DNA from: Polytrichum commune
Lineage: Eukaryota > Streptophyta > Polytrichopsida > Polytrichales > Polytrichaceae
Length of the DNA: 64,000 nucleotides
Assembly: GCA_950295325.1 (NCBI GenBank)
Contig: OX485804.1
Span: 68,798,033-68,862,032 of the forward strand
Direction of reading: 5' to 3'
Shown piece after piece: positions 1 through 11,323 of this stretch (positions are counted from its first letter, which is position 1; every line of letters begins with the position of its first letter). A program made the position numbers and the translations under genes. The notes under the pieces were generated by a model, which was not told the origin of the DNA, did not search any database, and worked only from the letters and a program-made list of their open reading frames with translations.

Positions 1-685
1 TTCTTTACTCATATATTATCTTTGTTTTGTTGGCGCGTGTGTTTGAGAGTCGTAGATTTCTTTTGAGAGTTGCAAGTTTGCTAGAAGAGAGCTTGAGAGC
101 TACAAACTTGAAGGTTGCATACACATAAGAGTTGTTGCAAGGGTTTGTATGTAACGTGCGAGAGCTTAAGAGTGTGAGGGAGAAATGACTAATGTGAGGG
201 TGCAGTAGATTGAATTTACAATTCTGAGGTTATCGAAGTTTTTCACTAAATGAGGAAGCACAAGTTTTGGATGTATATCAATTCAACGTGCATAGTGTAA
301 TCCTCCTAAACTCACTTCCTTCACATTTTGAAATTTTTTTCATTGTTGAATTCCATGTATTTTTTTCCATGTATGTTGAGCTTTGGCATGTTTTGTTTGC
401 AAGCTTCCCCATGTTTTTCGATTTAGTGTTCTCTCACAACCTGAAACTCAATTATGTTTTCATTCGGTTGTTTCAATTTTTATCGTTCTCAAGTTTTATC
501 TTCACTTGCAGTATGCAAAGGCAGCAATTCAAGGTTGATAGGTATCAATCACAAACCAAAAGTGGTAAGATGCAATGGAGTAATTCCTGATACATATCAA
601 CCACTCCATTATAGACCAATGCATATTTGTATTTGTTTATATATGAATATAAAAAACATATGTACATGCGCAAATATCGGAGCAT
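1..685. other. No gene recognised; AT-rich sequence
   Basis: I see no convincing coding pattern on either strand. The short open frames here have no recognisable motif and no plausible splice structure. The first 200 bases carry loosely repeated GAGAG/TTGAGAG-type words such as occur in LTR leaders, but no TG...CA boundary or target duplication could be placed. Confidence 0.5.
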
Positions 686-1012
686 GTTTACGAACGGGCG
701 TTCGTAAACTTCAGCGCAACAACCAAGTGCTGCACAGTTACGAACGTGCGTTCGTAAACGTCAGCTCACGTTTACGAACGGGCGTTCGTAAATCTCGGCC
801 CACATTTACGAACGTGCGTTCGTAAACTTCTTCGCAACAACCAAGTGTTGCACAGTTACGAACGTGTGTTCGTAAACCTCGACGAGTATTTACAAATGCG
901 CGTTTGTAAACCTTGGCCAACAAGAAATGTTGCATATTTACGAACATGCAATTGTGAACTTCGGCAGAATAACCAAGGGCTGCATGTTTACGAATGCACG
1001 CTCATAAACCTT
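686..1012. repeat. Array of about eight short palindromes
   Basis: Eight copies of a 22-24 bp palindrome of the form TTTACGAACG-N-CGTTCGTAAA lie near 686-709, 737-759, 770-792, 804-827, 855-877, 887-910, 937-960 and 985-1010. Spacing alternates between about 33 and 50 bp, and the longer spacers share the word CAACCAAGTGCTGCACA. The copies decay towards the right, keeping the arms but losing exact complementarity. Another good copy lies at 2416-2439 and a degenerate one near 2356-2381, so the array may mark one end of a longer element. It is not a CRISPR array: repeats and spacers are irregular and this is a plant nuclear sequence. Confidence 0.8.
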
Positions 1013-2415
1013 GGCTACATACAATGAAAATGTGCACCACCCCCCTTCTACAATAATCAATAGCGAATAGGAGTACGTATATATGAAAGCCCATTGTTAA
1101 TGGGTGTTTGCAGTCCTTCCTTGCTATATTAACTCTTTTGTTGCTAGTCATTTCCAAGCCTTGCAAAAATACCTCCCAACCTAGTGCATCTCTAGAAAAC
1201 TCCTTTGACGTATGATCGCCTTAAACTTCCGTTTAAGGCTAAAAATATGTCCTGAACACTACCTACGAGCTCACGTTTTTGGTCTGAATGGCCAACTTTT
1301 AGATGTTGTTTCCATAATATAAGCTTAGAGCTGGCATCTCTAACCTTCTACAACCTATAGTGGAGTTTTCGGGTCCTTATGACTAGCTAACGTTTTTGGT
1401 CAAAGGTGGTTTTCGCAAACCGAATCCAGATCCAACGTTTCTAAGCTTCAACCAACCTATGGTACATTTTTCAAGTCATTCTAACTACTTGCTCTAGACA
1501 TCTGCTATGAATGTCACGTTCGTGCATACCCACCCTTTCTACTTTCTAATGCATTCTTTGTTCCTACATGACAAATTATCCAATGCACATTTTCAATAAC
1601 ACCTTCAACACCTTTGTCTTGCCAACACTAAGGACTATATTATCTTAGAAGGAGAGCAGTAATAGGAGAATGCCAACAATGAATCTACTCTTCAAATCCC
1701 TCTTTCAACACTTTGTTGCTTGTTTTCCAAGACTGTTGTCCGTTTGGACTGCCTCACATTTCTAGGTCTAAACTTACAAGCATACACACCTTCTCTAAGA
1801 GTCTAAGATATCTTCACATATGTGTACTAAGAGAGCCAAAAGGTTCTAGGACAATCTTTATATACCTAAAAACAACTACCTACTAGGTGGGTCAACTTGG
1901 TAGGTTACCACCATGTCAAAACATTGCAACTAGCTGTCCTCACGCGTTTTTGCCCTTTGTCCAATACATGACCAACTGGCACACTGAGATCATAAAAAAT
2001 GATCAACTAGTCAAAGAAATGCAATGCTATTTAATAACTTTGGACCAACAAGTCATTATTTGACCAACTAAATTATTAACACCAAATAATTACTACTACT
2101 AAATAAATTGCTCAGTAGTAAAACAGTAAAAAACCAATTAGTGGACGTTTTAACAACTAATTGCATTAGGGACAAATTTGACGTCAACTAGTAAACTAGC
2201 ATTCTTTTGCCCTTTCGGCAATTCGCGACCACCTAGTCAGTTTTTGATGGGTTGGTTTACTATGAACATTTTATGTTCTTAAAACACGGTGCTAACTTCT
2301 ACCTTAACTTCTATCTTATCTATGTTTGTGCAAATAAACGAAACCACTATACATATTTGCAAACACACATTCGTAAAAATATGTAATGTTGATTTACACA
2401 TTACACATTACATTG
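1013..2415. other. No gene; probable old transposable element sequence
   Basis: There is no supported reading frame. The stretch lies between the palindrome array and two further palindromes of the same family (2356-2381 and 2416-2439), so it may be the body of one degraded non-coding element. No terminal repeats or target duplication could be assigned. Confidence 0.4.
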
Positions 2416-2499
2416 ATTTACGAACGGTTGTTCGTAAATATGCTACCAAAATCTACTTTAACAATTGAGTGTGGATATACTTTATATTGTGCATAAAGT

Positions 2500-2805
2500 A
2501 TGGTCTTGGAGAACACGGTGCCCATTTTCAAGTTCCTCATCTGTGATCTCCCAAGCCCTTGCCTCGTTCTCGGCCAAGAAGTATGCGATGAGCTAATTGA
2601 CGAGAATGGTGTGCCAATGCCCAAGTTTGGTGGTCGAGGCGGAGGGCAACATTTCCTCAAGGTCTTGAGGTCCAGGTTGTGGCTAGAAGTCCCCCTATTG
2701 GAGGGAGTCCCCCACGGGAGCTGGCCAACTCCGGAGAACACCCTCCTCATCGACGACAACACCGCCAAGAGCCTTCTTTGTCCCCTCCTATTCTTTCACC
2801 GTTGC
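2500..2805 (+). pseudogene. Fragment resembling an FCP1/NLI-type HAD phosphatase
   Basis: The frame from 2500 reads a stretch resembling the C-terminal half of plant NLI-interacting-factor (FCP1-like, HAD superfamily) phosphatases: a LGQEVC segment where the family has a W/L-x-Q-x-x-C segment, then HFLKVL and RLW-like positions, then PENTLLIDDNTAKSLL. The last matches the family motif NTLLxDDSPxKxLL that carries the acidic Mg-binding residues. The catalytic DxDxT motif is missing, and the frame ends soon after with no family-like C-terminus. It is probably a captured or broken exon. Just downstream the locus is cut by a solo LTR. Family assignment rests on motif memory only. Confidence 0.35.
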
Positions 2806-3010
2806 TCTCATTTTCTTGCATCTGCATGTTATGCACTTTACGAGCGCCCATCCCAAACCACCCCTCCTTAATTTACCCACTCCACTCTGTCTATGATATT
2901 GCTTCACAGGTCGCTCCACGCTCGTTTGGTGGCCGACCCTCCTTGACTTCTTCATTGGAGACGCACACAACTCAAGGTTGCATCTTCCGAGTCCGATCGT
3001 TGTTTGGCCC

Positions 3011-4672
3011 TGTGAGGCCAAACCCACCACCCTTAAGCGTCCTAGTCCGGGTGATGGCTTTGAGGATCACATGTGTTGCCTAGAACTTAAAAACAAATGC
3101 GAAGTGACCCTCATGTTCAAGAGAGTGCATGTGGATTTGAATCATTGTGCTTTATTAACATTAGCCTCTTGGCTTGGGGTCATGTTGGCTGTCTCAAGAG
3201 TCCAACCCGCGGCCTTGGCCACGCACGCCCTCAAGGATATTCCCCTCGTCCTCTTTACCTTGACCTCCGTCATGGGTTGGGGACAAGGGTCCTTGACATC
3301 CTCCATCACTTGTGTAATTGATTTAGTTGGTTAAAAAGATGTAAGCGTTGAAAAACGCTATTCTCTGTAACCGCCTTTCAATTCAACTGCTTGTCACCAC
3401 CCATGCCCCTACTTAGGTTAATGTGACTACCCCTCTATCTATTGGTTTATAAATTGGGCCAACTACTAAGTGTCCTTAGCCCCATTAACTTCCAACAATT
3501 GGTGGTTATAGCACCTAATTCAATTCCTTCCCTTCCCTAACTAGCTAACTACCATGGTGGCTCTTTGGTCCCAACTTAACCCCAGCTGGACCATCTGCCA
3601 CTTAATTAAACCCCTCTTTAATCTCCCAGCCACCTTAGCTGCTCCTCCACCAGCTTCATAGTTGAGAACCCTTAGCTGCCACCAGCCACTGCACTCGGAG
3701 CACCTTCGGTGTTGACCAGTAGAAATGTAATCCAACAGGTGTAGTCCCGGCAAGCTGTAGTCCCAGCAACCGTATTTCCAGCTAATTGTAGTCCCGGCAA
3801 GCTGTAGTCCCAGCAGCTGTATTTCCAGCAGACTGTGGTTCCAGCAGCTGTATTTCCAGCAGACTGTAGTTTGGGCAGCCCTTAGCTACTAGGTTGATGT
3901 TCCAAAATCATTATAACCACAATCCTCTAACCTAGTGTCTAATCAAGCATTCCCCTAGTCCCCTAACTAATGACTAACATGTCCCACTAATTTAGCCAAA
4001 TTAACAATCACCCATAGGTGTAGTCTAATGATTCTAAACTTCCCCTCCTTATGATGGGGGTTAACTTCCTAACTTCACTAAGAACTAGCTACTCCACACA
4101 TAAAGCCTCAAGCTCTAAGAGCTCGCTCCCTTGAGAGGACTTGAGAGAGAGCTTAACTAATTAACTTCACTAAAAACTAATGACCCACACACGTGGCTCA
4201 AGCTCTTAAGAGCTTGCTCCCTTGAGAGCGCTTGATGGAGAGAGAGGAAAATGAGAGAAAAAACACCTTAAGTAGCAAAGAGGGAGAGAGGGAGAGAGGG
4301 AGAGAGAGGTGAGGATAAGGTGAGAGGATTAGCACCCCCAATCACAATCCTTTAACCTTCTCCTCCAAAGTAGGGACTAATCCCCATCCACCAAGCTTCC
4401 TTCTTCCTAAACTACCAAGGTGGATCCAAAAGTGGGCATTTAACCCACGGAGCTCACCTTGCCTCACCTTACCCCTACTCACATAATCAAGGCATTCTCC
4501 TATTGAAATCAAACCTTGAAATAACCACACAACACATTCTAATGCCTAAACTTAAATCCACACCACACTTCACTCTTTTTATGTTTTGTGAATAATCATA
4601 ACACATCAAAGTCAAACAAAAATTGGTTTCGAAGAGTTAATCACCACATGTGGGCACCATTTTGGGCTCACA
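3011..4672 (-). mobile_element. Solo LTR, copy A (1662 bp)
   Basis: The element has TG...CA ends and a perfect 5-bp target duplication GGCCC (3006-3010 and 4673-4677). On the minus strand it starts TGTGAGCCCAAAATGG and ends TTTGGCCTCACA, the same ends as the LTR at 42877-45041, so the two belong to one family in opposite orientation. No internal gag-pol or second LTR is present, as expected after LTR-LTR recombination. The interior contains an imperfect tandem array (about 3740-3890; units built on CAGCTGTATTTCCAG) and purine/pyrimidine-rich tracts near 4255-4310. A weak shared reading frame (words AALATxALKDIPL) occurs in both copies near the CA end. Clade (Copia or Gypsy) cannot be told from the LTR. 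Confidence 0.85.
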
Positions 4673-4677
4673 GGCCC

Positions 4678-4966
4678 TCCGGAGAAGTGCAAGACATTCT
4701 CTCTTGCAAATGCCTTTGTATTCCACTACAATACCACTTCGTACAATTCGGGAGCGCGTTTGGACATATTGAAGAACGACACATATTCCAGGCTAGTCAA
4801 CAAACTTGGCTATGGTTGCGGGCCGGAGATTTTCAAAGCTATAGAGGCCATTGGAGCATTACAGAGAGAAGCCACCGTAAAAGATAAGGACATGGCCGCG
4901 AGAAAAAATATAGTGGGACGTACTAGTGGGACTATAAACGCCTACGGACTCCCTAAATGTGTGTAG
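4678..4966 (+). pseudogene. Reading frame continuing past the solo LTR; family unknown
   Basis: If LTR copy A and one GGCCC duplicate are removed, the open frame ending at 3010 runs straight into this stretch and stays open to a TAG stop at 4964-4966. The part after the insertion has a coding-like composition (words ILKNDTYSRLVNKLGYG and GPEIFKAIEAIGALQRE) and ends GLPKCV. I do not recognise the family. The upstream part of that frame does not look coding, so the fragment probably belongs to a host exon or captured sequence disrupted by the LTR. Confidence 0.3.
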
Positions 4967-6959
4967 GGGTAGAGCATAGTGCTTGGTTATCCATTCTATT
5001 TGAAGGTCTTCAAGACATTAATGGTATTTCCATTATGTTTGTATTTCAAACCCGTTGAATAGATTCAATTTCCAATCATTCTCCACATCTTCCTTTCCAT
5101 TAGCAACAATTTGTCATTTTATACACATATGTTTTCATGTATGGTTCATTTTTTTGTTCACTTTGATGCATTTATGTTGATGATTATATCCAATGTTATA
5201 CGTATGGTATTTTAATGTTGTTAACATTGGCTCAAATTTGAAAACCACGTCCTTGAATAGTCTCAAAATCATCAAAAAGTCTCCGATTACCGAATATAGT
5301 GTTTAATTGTAAATTGCATGTGTATTGTCACAAATGCTAAATGTGAACCTAACATTATATGTGAATCCTTGCAAAAACAAATTGTGTTTTATAGATTTCC
5401 AATGTTGCAAGTACTGTCACTTACTAAGTGATCCTTTATATACATTTTAATCATTCGAGCAACATTTCATCACATAAATGTTAGGATGCAGAATATGTAA
5501 AAAGTAGATGAACTAAAAGTAAGTTGGCATGGCAGTATTTGCATAATTGGAAATAAGTTATTCATACAATTTGTCATTGGAAAAGTTATCACATTGACAT
5601 AAAATGGCATATGATACTAAATACAATAGTTAGTGTACAATCTTATACACCTATTAGTTTGGCCAACTATAATTTTTTCATAGCACGATAATTGTGGTGA
5701 AGGTTACTTTTCGTTAACCCAAGTCATTTTTTGTCCCACGGTATGGTTTGTTGTCCAAAACCATGTTACTTAAACAACAAAAATATGTGACATTTCACCT
5801 TCATTATTTTCATGTCACTGCTACATTAAGTCAAAGGTTTTTAGTAATCGTGTCACTCAAACATCACAACATTTCACACAACATGAAATTGAATGTGATG
5901 AATGAAAATTCTCCGTGAAAATTGTATACCTAAAATGGAATCCACTGTCATGTGCGCTTTGTCGATACCATGCATTGTTGAGGTTCATGCATATAATACT
6001 ACGCGTTTTAGTGCACTTATAATTCACCTTCAGCTTGAGTATTGTTGTTGAGTATTATTGTGCTCTTGTTTCATATGGAGCATGGTTTAAACCCCGTAAA
6101 CGGTGCTTCCCACATATACACAACGATTGCCTCAATGACTAGGGTAGAAAATGGAGCAGTTCCACATGTATAATATGCTATTACAGTGCCCAGTCCTTCA
6201 ATCGATATGGATTTCATACTAGTCGGTGAGCTCAAGGCAATCCTTGGGCTGGGGATTCGTGGCACTCAAGTAAAATCATCCATCCAAGATATCGTGGATG
6301 AAGTGGCTCCAATAAAAAAAAACCCCCTATGGGGTTGAGGGCCGATTCATTCAAATGTGACGTCACTAGACTAATTCGGGGCCTTTGACTCTATTTCCGG
6401 AATCAAATTGCCCAAAAATAGCCATTTAGATGATTCCTGTGTTTTTTTCATCCGCACGAATGATTTTACTTGAGTGCCTCGAATCCCCAGCCCAATCCTT
6501 GGGGTCAATGTATTTGAGTACATGAATATATACATCCAATAGGTGTATTCGGGTTCATGGATGTATATATCCAATACACCAATTTACTTCATGGTTTATA
6601 TATGTATGCAATTTTATTTTGTTACATCTACGTTTTTGTTGGTTATGCTATCATTGGTGGATTTGGAGACATGCCAATACTTGCGGCCCCACATTACCAT
6701 GTTTTGGAGTTGGGTGCTCCATACATAGGTGGGACCCATGATTTGTTTCCGCCCTTAATGGATGGGGTTGGGATTGTGGTATGGTATGGTATATTGGTTG
6801 TTGTTTTTTTGGGTGTCAACCCGCATTTTAAGTGCAAAGGGGCCTAGGCTTCAAATCAAGGCAAGTGCCTACATTCACATTACATCACACTCCATAGGGG
6901 TGCGACTTGTTGAGCTCTTGGCATGCATTGTGGATGTGGACAATGAGTTTCAGATATGA
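4967..6959. other. No gene recognised; AT-rich intergenic sequence
   Basis: No frame here has recognisable motifs. Around 5280-5640 there are words typical of the MITE family described at 24.7, 28.2 and 29.3 kb (for example TGATACTAAATACAAT and GTCACTTACTAAGTG), suggesting one or two degraded copies. The word TCCCCAGCCCAATCCTTGG occurs near 6485 and in reverse complement near 6236-6254, a local inverted repeat. Confidence 0.4.
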
Positions 6960-7069
6960 GAAATGATTTGCTTAATTACACTTTCTTAAGATTTTAATCA
7001 TAATTAAGCACATCATTCCTCATATCTAAATGAAATCATTGTTAATTCCAACAAGTGCATTTAATAATT

Positions 7070-7945
7070 AATTAGGCTTAATTAATTTGGTAAGCATACT
7101 TTCTAATTTAATTGGGCTAAATTAGGATTAATTATACTTAATTACATTCAATCACACTTAATTAGTTTGGATGTGTATGGATACTTTGTGAAAGTAGAAG
7201 GTTTTAACTAAACTATTATAGAATAAACATGATGATAGAAACTCCGGTCCCTTTTAAGGGGCCGGCGTGAATAAAGTGTCCGTTCGCAAATCCAATGACC
7301 CGATGCCCACCGGACAAGGGGACATTGGGACAATACTACTCTCCCCTTTCGAGGATGGACACAATAGTGACACACTATACTAGTTCCTAGCTAGCCACTA
7401 GTGCCTTGAAGATACCGGACATGGTATCCACCCAAAGGGCTTTGAGGTACCCATACAACAAGGTCCAAGGACCCCCCACCATAGTTGGGTGGACTAAGGT
7501 GGTGAGCACCACGCCGGCATGGGGAATAGAACCCACAACCTCCTCATTGGGGGCCATGAGCCCTAACCACCAAGCCAAGGCCCGTGGTGCCTTTATAGAA
7601 TAAACATACTAAAAGTAAAACACTAATTTAAGTTCCATTTTAGAATGATAAAGCCCCTTCGATGGTAAGTCACGAAAATTATAACCTCAGTACAAGTGGG
7701 AGTTTTGTTATATTTTTGACTTCCAAGTTAATTACATGCTTCATTGACGGTTTCACCTCGAAAATGAAATCCCAATCAATTGCTTATCTACCCAATGGAA
7801 GTGAACATATACATTGGATTTTGGACCTTGAAGGTGAAGTGCACTCAATATGGGTTATATGGACAAGCGGCCTTCAAGAATGCAAAGTCAATTTTATTTT
7901 TTAAAGTCAGACGGGGCGGGCACCAGTTTTTGGTTGGGATCATAT
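7070..7945 (+). mobile_element. Older, partial copy of the Mutator-like long-TIR element
   Basis: Two blocks, 7070-7215 and 7608-7945, are collinear with the right arm of the element at 9505-10827 (its segments of about 10220-10370 and 10425-10740). They are clearly diverged and carry small indels. The gap between the blocks is exactly a SINE plus its 15-bp duplicated target, so the blocks were contiguous before the SINE inserted. No left arm or terminal G-run was found; this copy is truncated or too decayed to delimit. Divergence plus the nested SINE make it older than the 9.5-kb copy. Confidence 0.7.
7231..7592 (-). mobile_element. tRNA-derived SINE, copy 1
   Basis: A perfect 15-bp target duplication TTATAGAATAAACAT flanks it (7216-7230 and 7593-7607). 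Read on the minus strand, the 5' end carries an RNA polymerase III promoter: box A TGGCTTGGTGG (7567-7577) and box B GGTTCTATTCC (7523-7533), 33 bp apart as in tRNA genes. The 3' end, near 7231, ends in a short TCTATCATC tail rather than poly(A). It is about 85-90% identical by eye to the copy at 8982-9364. It sits inside the older Mutator-like element. The 63-codon open frame inside it is incidental. Confidence 0.88.
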
Positions 7946-8492
7946 TCATTTTAATTTTTAATTTTTTTTCTATAGGCTACTTGGAGGTGCTGGATTGCGT
8001 GCCTTCACAACTTCTACTAGTTTTTTCAGGATTTGACCGGTTGCATACTTGTTGCCATTAATTTGGACCGGCCAATATCCTTTCTTTGTTTTCAAGTGCC
8101 GGCTAATTTCCTCTTCATTGTAATGACAACCAGCCAAAAACTTGGGCATTGATAAGTAAGCCGGTTTCCAATGTAGCAAAATTATATCTACAAACAACAT
8201 ACACCATTCAACAACAACGTCCAAAGTACATATCAACATACAAGAATAATATGTAATGATATCAACATCCAACAACAATGATCAACAATTCATTTACATA
8301 CAAGAAACAACAACAATGATCAACAATTTATCCATAGCAGGAGTTGAACCTGAAATAACCCATCAACTAGTTGATGGCCATAGACTTACTCTTCTATTAT
8401 ACCTAGGTCTTAAAACCTCATATTAGATTTGAGGCCACAACATGATAAAAGAGTAACTTAACATACCATACTATATACAAAAATGAAATCCA
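7946..8492. other. No clear gene; possible weak minus-strand coding remnant
   Basis: On the minus strand about 8278-7970 is open and its last third (words YWPVQINGNKYATGQILKKL) has a protein-like composition, but no family is recognised. About 8160-8330 is a simple low-complexity stretch rich in AACAACAATGATCAAC. No splice structure links this to the fragment at 8493-8672. Confidence 0.3.
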
Positions 8493-8672
8493 TCAACTGT
8501 TAGAGTCAAAATCAGCAATATCATCTTCACCTTCAAGAGGATAACACCCTTCAGGGTATCTATGTGGATGTGAAAACAACCATCTAAACTTTGTAGAGTT
8601 CCTCCATAAAGCTAAGGCTTCCATTAGTACGTTATCAAGATCACCATGAAGATCTTTCACAGACACATGCAT
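8493..8672 (-). pseudogene. Unrecognised C-terminal exon-like fragment (59 aa)
   Basis: On the minus strand a 59-codon frame starts at ATG 8672-8670 and stops at TGA 8495-8493. It has a balanced, coding-like composition, with words KDLHGDLDNVLMEALALW and RWLFSHPHRYPEGCYPL and an acidic tail EGEDDIADFDSNS. The frame stays open upstream to an AG at about 8686 preceded by a TGACGGCTAG acceptor-like context, so it may be a terminal exon. I do not recognise the family. Because the surroundings are mobile DNA, it is more likely a captured or relic exon than an active gene. Confidence 0.35.
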
Positions 8673-8981
8673 AATACATTCGAAACGCTAGCCGTCAACA
8701 ATGAAATGCCATAATGAAGCAAAAGCTTTGCCTATCCGCCATTCATCAAATCACTACAAGCCTACAACGAACACATAACCTAAACCCTAGAACTAGATGA
8801 TATCCGGTCCTAGATGAATCAAACCGGATGAAATCTGCCTATTTCACAATTCATCCGGCTAAAAATCCTCCTCCTCAAAATGGTTGCTGATTGAAATCTT
8901 TTTTTTTTAAGCACCGGTTTCACATCCTCCACTTTCCCAATTCAATCGGACTTTTCACAAAACCAACCGACCGCCATTACA

Positions 8982-9364
8982 GATAGATAGATAGATAGAA
9001 ACTCCAACCCCTTTCAAGCAAGGGGTCAGCGTGAATAAAGTGTCCGTTCGTAATGCCAATGACCCGATGCCCACTGGACAAGGGGACATTGGGACAAATA
9101 CTACTCTCCCCTTTCGAGGATGGACACTATAGTGACACACTATACAAGTTCCTAGCTAGCCACTAGTGCCTTGAAGATACCGGACATGGTATCCCCCCAA
9201 AGGGCTTTGAGGTACCCATACAACAAGGTCCAAGGACCCCCTTCCATAGTTGGGTGGACTAAGGTGGTGAGCAGTGAGCACCACACTGGCATGGGGAATA
9301 GAACCCACAACCTCCTCATTGGGGGTCAAGAGCCCTAACCACTAAGCCAAGGCCCGTGGTGCCT
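8982..9364 (-). mobile_element. tRNA-derived SINE, copy 2
   Basis: It is flanked by a 10-bp target duplication CGCCATTACA (8972-8981 and 9365-9374). On the minus strand box A is TGGCTTAGTGG (9339-9349), the canonical tRNA form, and box B is GGTTCTATTCC (9295-9305). The 3' end is a (TCTA)n microsatellite of about five units at 8982-8999, which is probably the true 3' tail of the family and is degraded in copy 1. A GTGAGCA duplication near 9269-9281 distinguishes this copy. The body beyond the tRNA-like head is unrelated to any sequence I know. Confidence 0.88.
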
Positions 9365-9504
9365 CGCCATTACACTAAATACCGGTTCTCCCCAGACATT
9401 GATCCACCTCCCCCTGAAAGTTCCCATGGGGGGTGTTTAACGTCCGCCCCAACTTGATTCTTTGCTAGAACCCCCAACAATAGTCATGGTCGCCACATTT
9501 GAAT

Positions 9505-10827
9505 GGGGGATGTTAAATACCCCCCCACGAACTTTTCGGGGGGGGGGGGGGGGCATATTCTGTCAGGGGTAGCCGCCCGTCCATTTTTCTGCACCCAACC
9601 GAAAACTGCTGCCCTCCCGCCCGACTTCGAAAAAACTATTGTACTTGCATTTTTGAAGGCTACTTGTCCACAAATCCCATATTGAGTGCACTTCATTTTC
9701 AAGGTCTCAAATCCAATATATATTTTCACTTCCATTTAGTAAATAAGCAATTGACTAGATTTCATTTTCAAAGTGAAGCGGCCAATAAAGCATGTAATTA
9801 ACTTGGAAGTCAAAAATATTGCAAAATCCTCATTAGCATTGAGGTTATAATTTTTGTCACTTACAATTGAAAGGGACTTTGTCATTCTAAAATGAAACTA
9901 AAATTAATTTATTAATTTATTAATATAATATAATATATCTAATAATATCTCATATCTAATATATATTTAATTCCTTCTACTATGACAAAGTTTTCATACG
10001 CATTTAAACTAGTTAAGTAAGACTGAATGCAACAAAGTCTAATAATTTCTTATTAATCCTAATTAAGCCCAATCAAATCAGAAAATATGCTTACCAAATT
10101 AATTAAGCCTAATTAATCATAAATTATACTTACTGGAGTTGATTCCATTATAAAATGTACTTACTGGAATTAATCATGGTTTAAATGGAATTAACTCTAG
10201 TAAATATAATTTATGAGTAATTAGGCTTAATTAATTTGGTAAGCATATTTTCTGATTTAATTGGGCTTAAATAGGATTAATCAGAATATATTAGATTTAG
10301 TTGCATTCAATCTTACTTAACTAGTTTAAATGCGTATGAAAACTTTGTCATAGTAGAAGGTATTAAATATATATTAGATATGAGATATTATTAGATATAT
10401 TATATTAAAATAAAAAATAAAAAATAAAATTTAGTTTCATTTTAGAATGACAAAGTCCCCTTCAATTGTAAGTGACAAAAATTATAACCTCAGTGCTAAT
10501 GAGGATTTTGCAATATTTTTGACTTCCAAGTTAATTACATGCTTTATTGGCCGCTTCACTTTGAAAATGAAATCTAGTCAATTGCTTATTACTCAATGGA
10601 AGTGAACATATATATTGGATTTGAGACCTTGAAAATGAAGTGCACTCAATATGGGATTTGTGGACAAGTAGCCTTCAAAAATGCAAGTACAATAGTTTTT
10701 TCGAAGTCAGGCGGGCGGGCAACAGTTTTCGGTCGGGTGCAGAAAAATGGACGGGCGGCTACCCCTGATAGAATATGCCCCCCCCCCCCCCCCCGAAAAG
10801 TTCGTGGGGGGGTATTTAATGTCCCCC
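9505..10827. mobile_element. Non-autonomous Mutator-like element with long inverted repeats
   Basis: A perfect 9-bp target duplication CATTTGAAT (9496-9504 and 10828-10836) flanks two inverted arms of about 645 bp (9505-10149 and 10183-10827) around a spacer of about 33 bp. The ends read GGGGGATGTTAAATACC on the left and, in reverse complement, GGGGGACATTAAATACC on the right. Nine-bp duplications and very long terminal repeats are the hallmarks of Mutator-like elements (MULEs). No transposase is encoded; the open frames in the arms are mirror images of each other and incidental. Each arm carries a G/C homopolymer of about 16 (near 9538-9553 and 10787-10794). The arms are close in sequence except for AT-rich indels near 9905-9960 and 10370-10435. 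Confidence 0.85.
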
Positions 10828-10836
10828 CATTTGAAT

Positions 10837-11323
10837 GATTAGGCTCCAAAAGACTAGACGCCTAATGATAACCCATGCCTAAACTAATACACATTGGAAC
10901 AAAATATGCGTCTTAGAAATCATCGGCTCCAAGCATAGTTGAAAGGCACTGGTCCCAAATGAGTGGGAGGGTAGCAAGGTTGGCTCTCATTGGCCGTTTG
11001 ACTTTCCGGACTTTCAAATCAGTTTCGTTGCATTTGAGGAAGTGTAGCCAGGCCCATCTAGGTGTACATCTTAGCACCTAAAATCAACTTAGTTGTACAC
11101 TCACCCAGCTAGGCAATGACCCAAGGCCTACTAATGCTAAGCATGGCATGGATAAGTAGATATTAAATTATATTAATATTACGGGCAGATGGCGGTAACC
11201 AAGCCCCACCTAGATTCAGATTGAACTTATTTAGATGCAGGTATATGTCATGATTGTTCCAAAATACTTTGAGCATGCCCCGGGGGTCCCATGGAACAGA
11301 TCCCCTTCCTGAGTAATGTTATG
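10837..11323. other. No gene recognised
   Basis: This is the gap between the Mutator-like element and the left arm of the large palindrome. No coding frame, RNA gene or repeat boundary is seen. Confidence 0.5.

Noticed and set aside
686-1012. CRISPR-like array
   Set aside because: The units are palindromes with irregular spacing and similar spacers, in a plant nuclear window without cas genes.
7387-7578. Minus-strand 63-codon frame
   Set aside because: It lies wholly within the SINE body and its tRNA-like head, so it is non-coding.
8325-8420. Possible minus-strand tRNA gene (CAGGTTCAACTCCTG looks like a T-arm)
   Set aside because: No matching acceptor stem or convincing D-arm could be folded, and there is no plausible anticodon stem of five pairs apart from a simple palindrome.
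9503-9735. Mirrored open frames in the Mutator-like arms
   Set aside because: They occur in both arms only because the arms are inverted copies, and they include the G/C homopolymer; no transposase motif is present.
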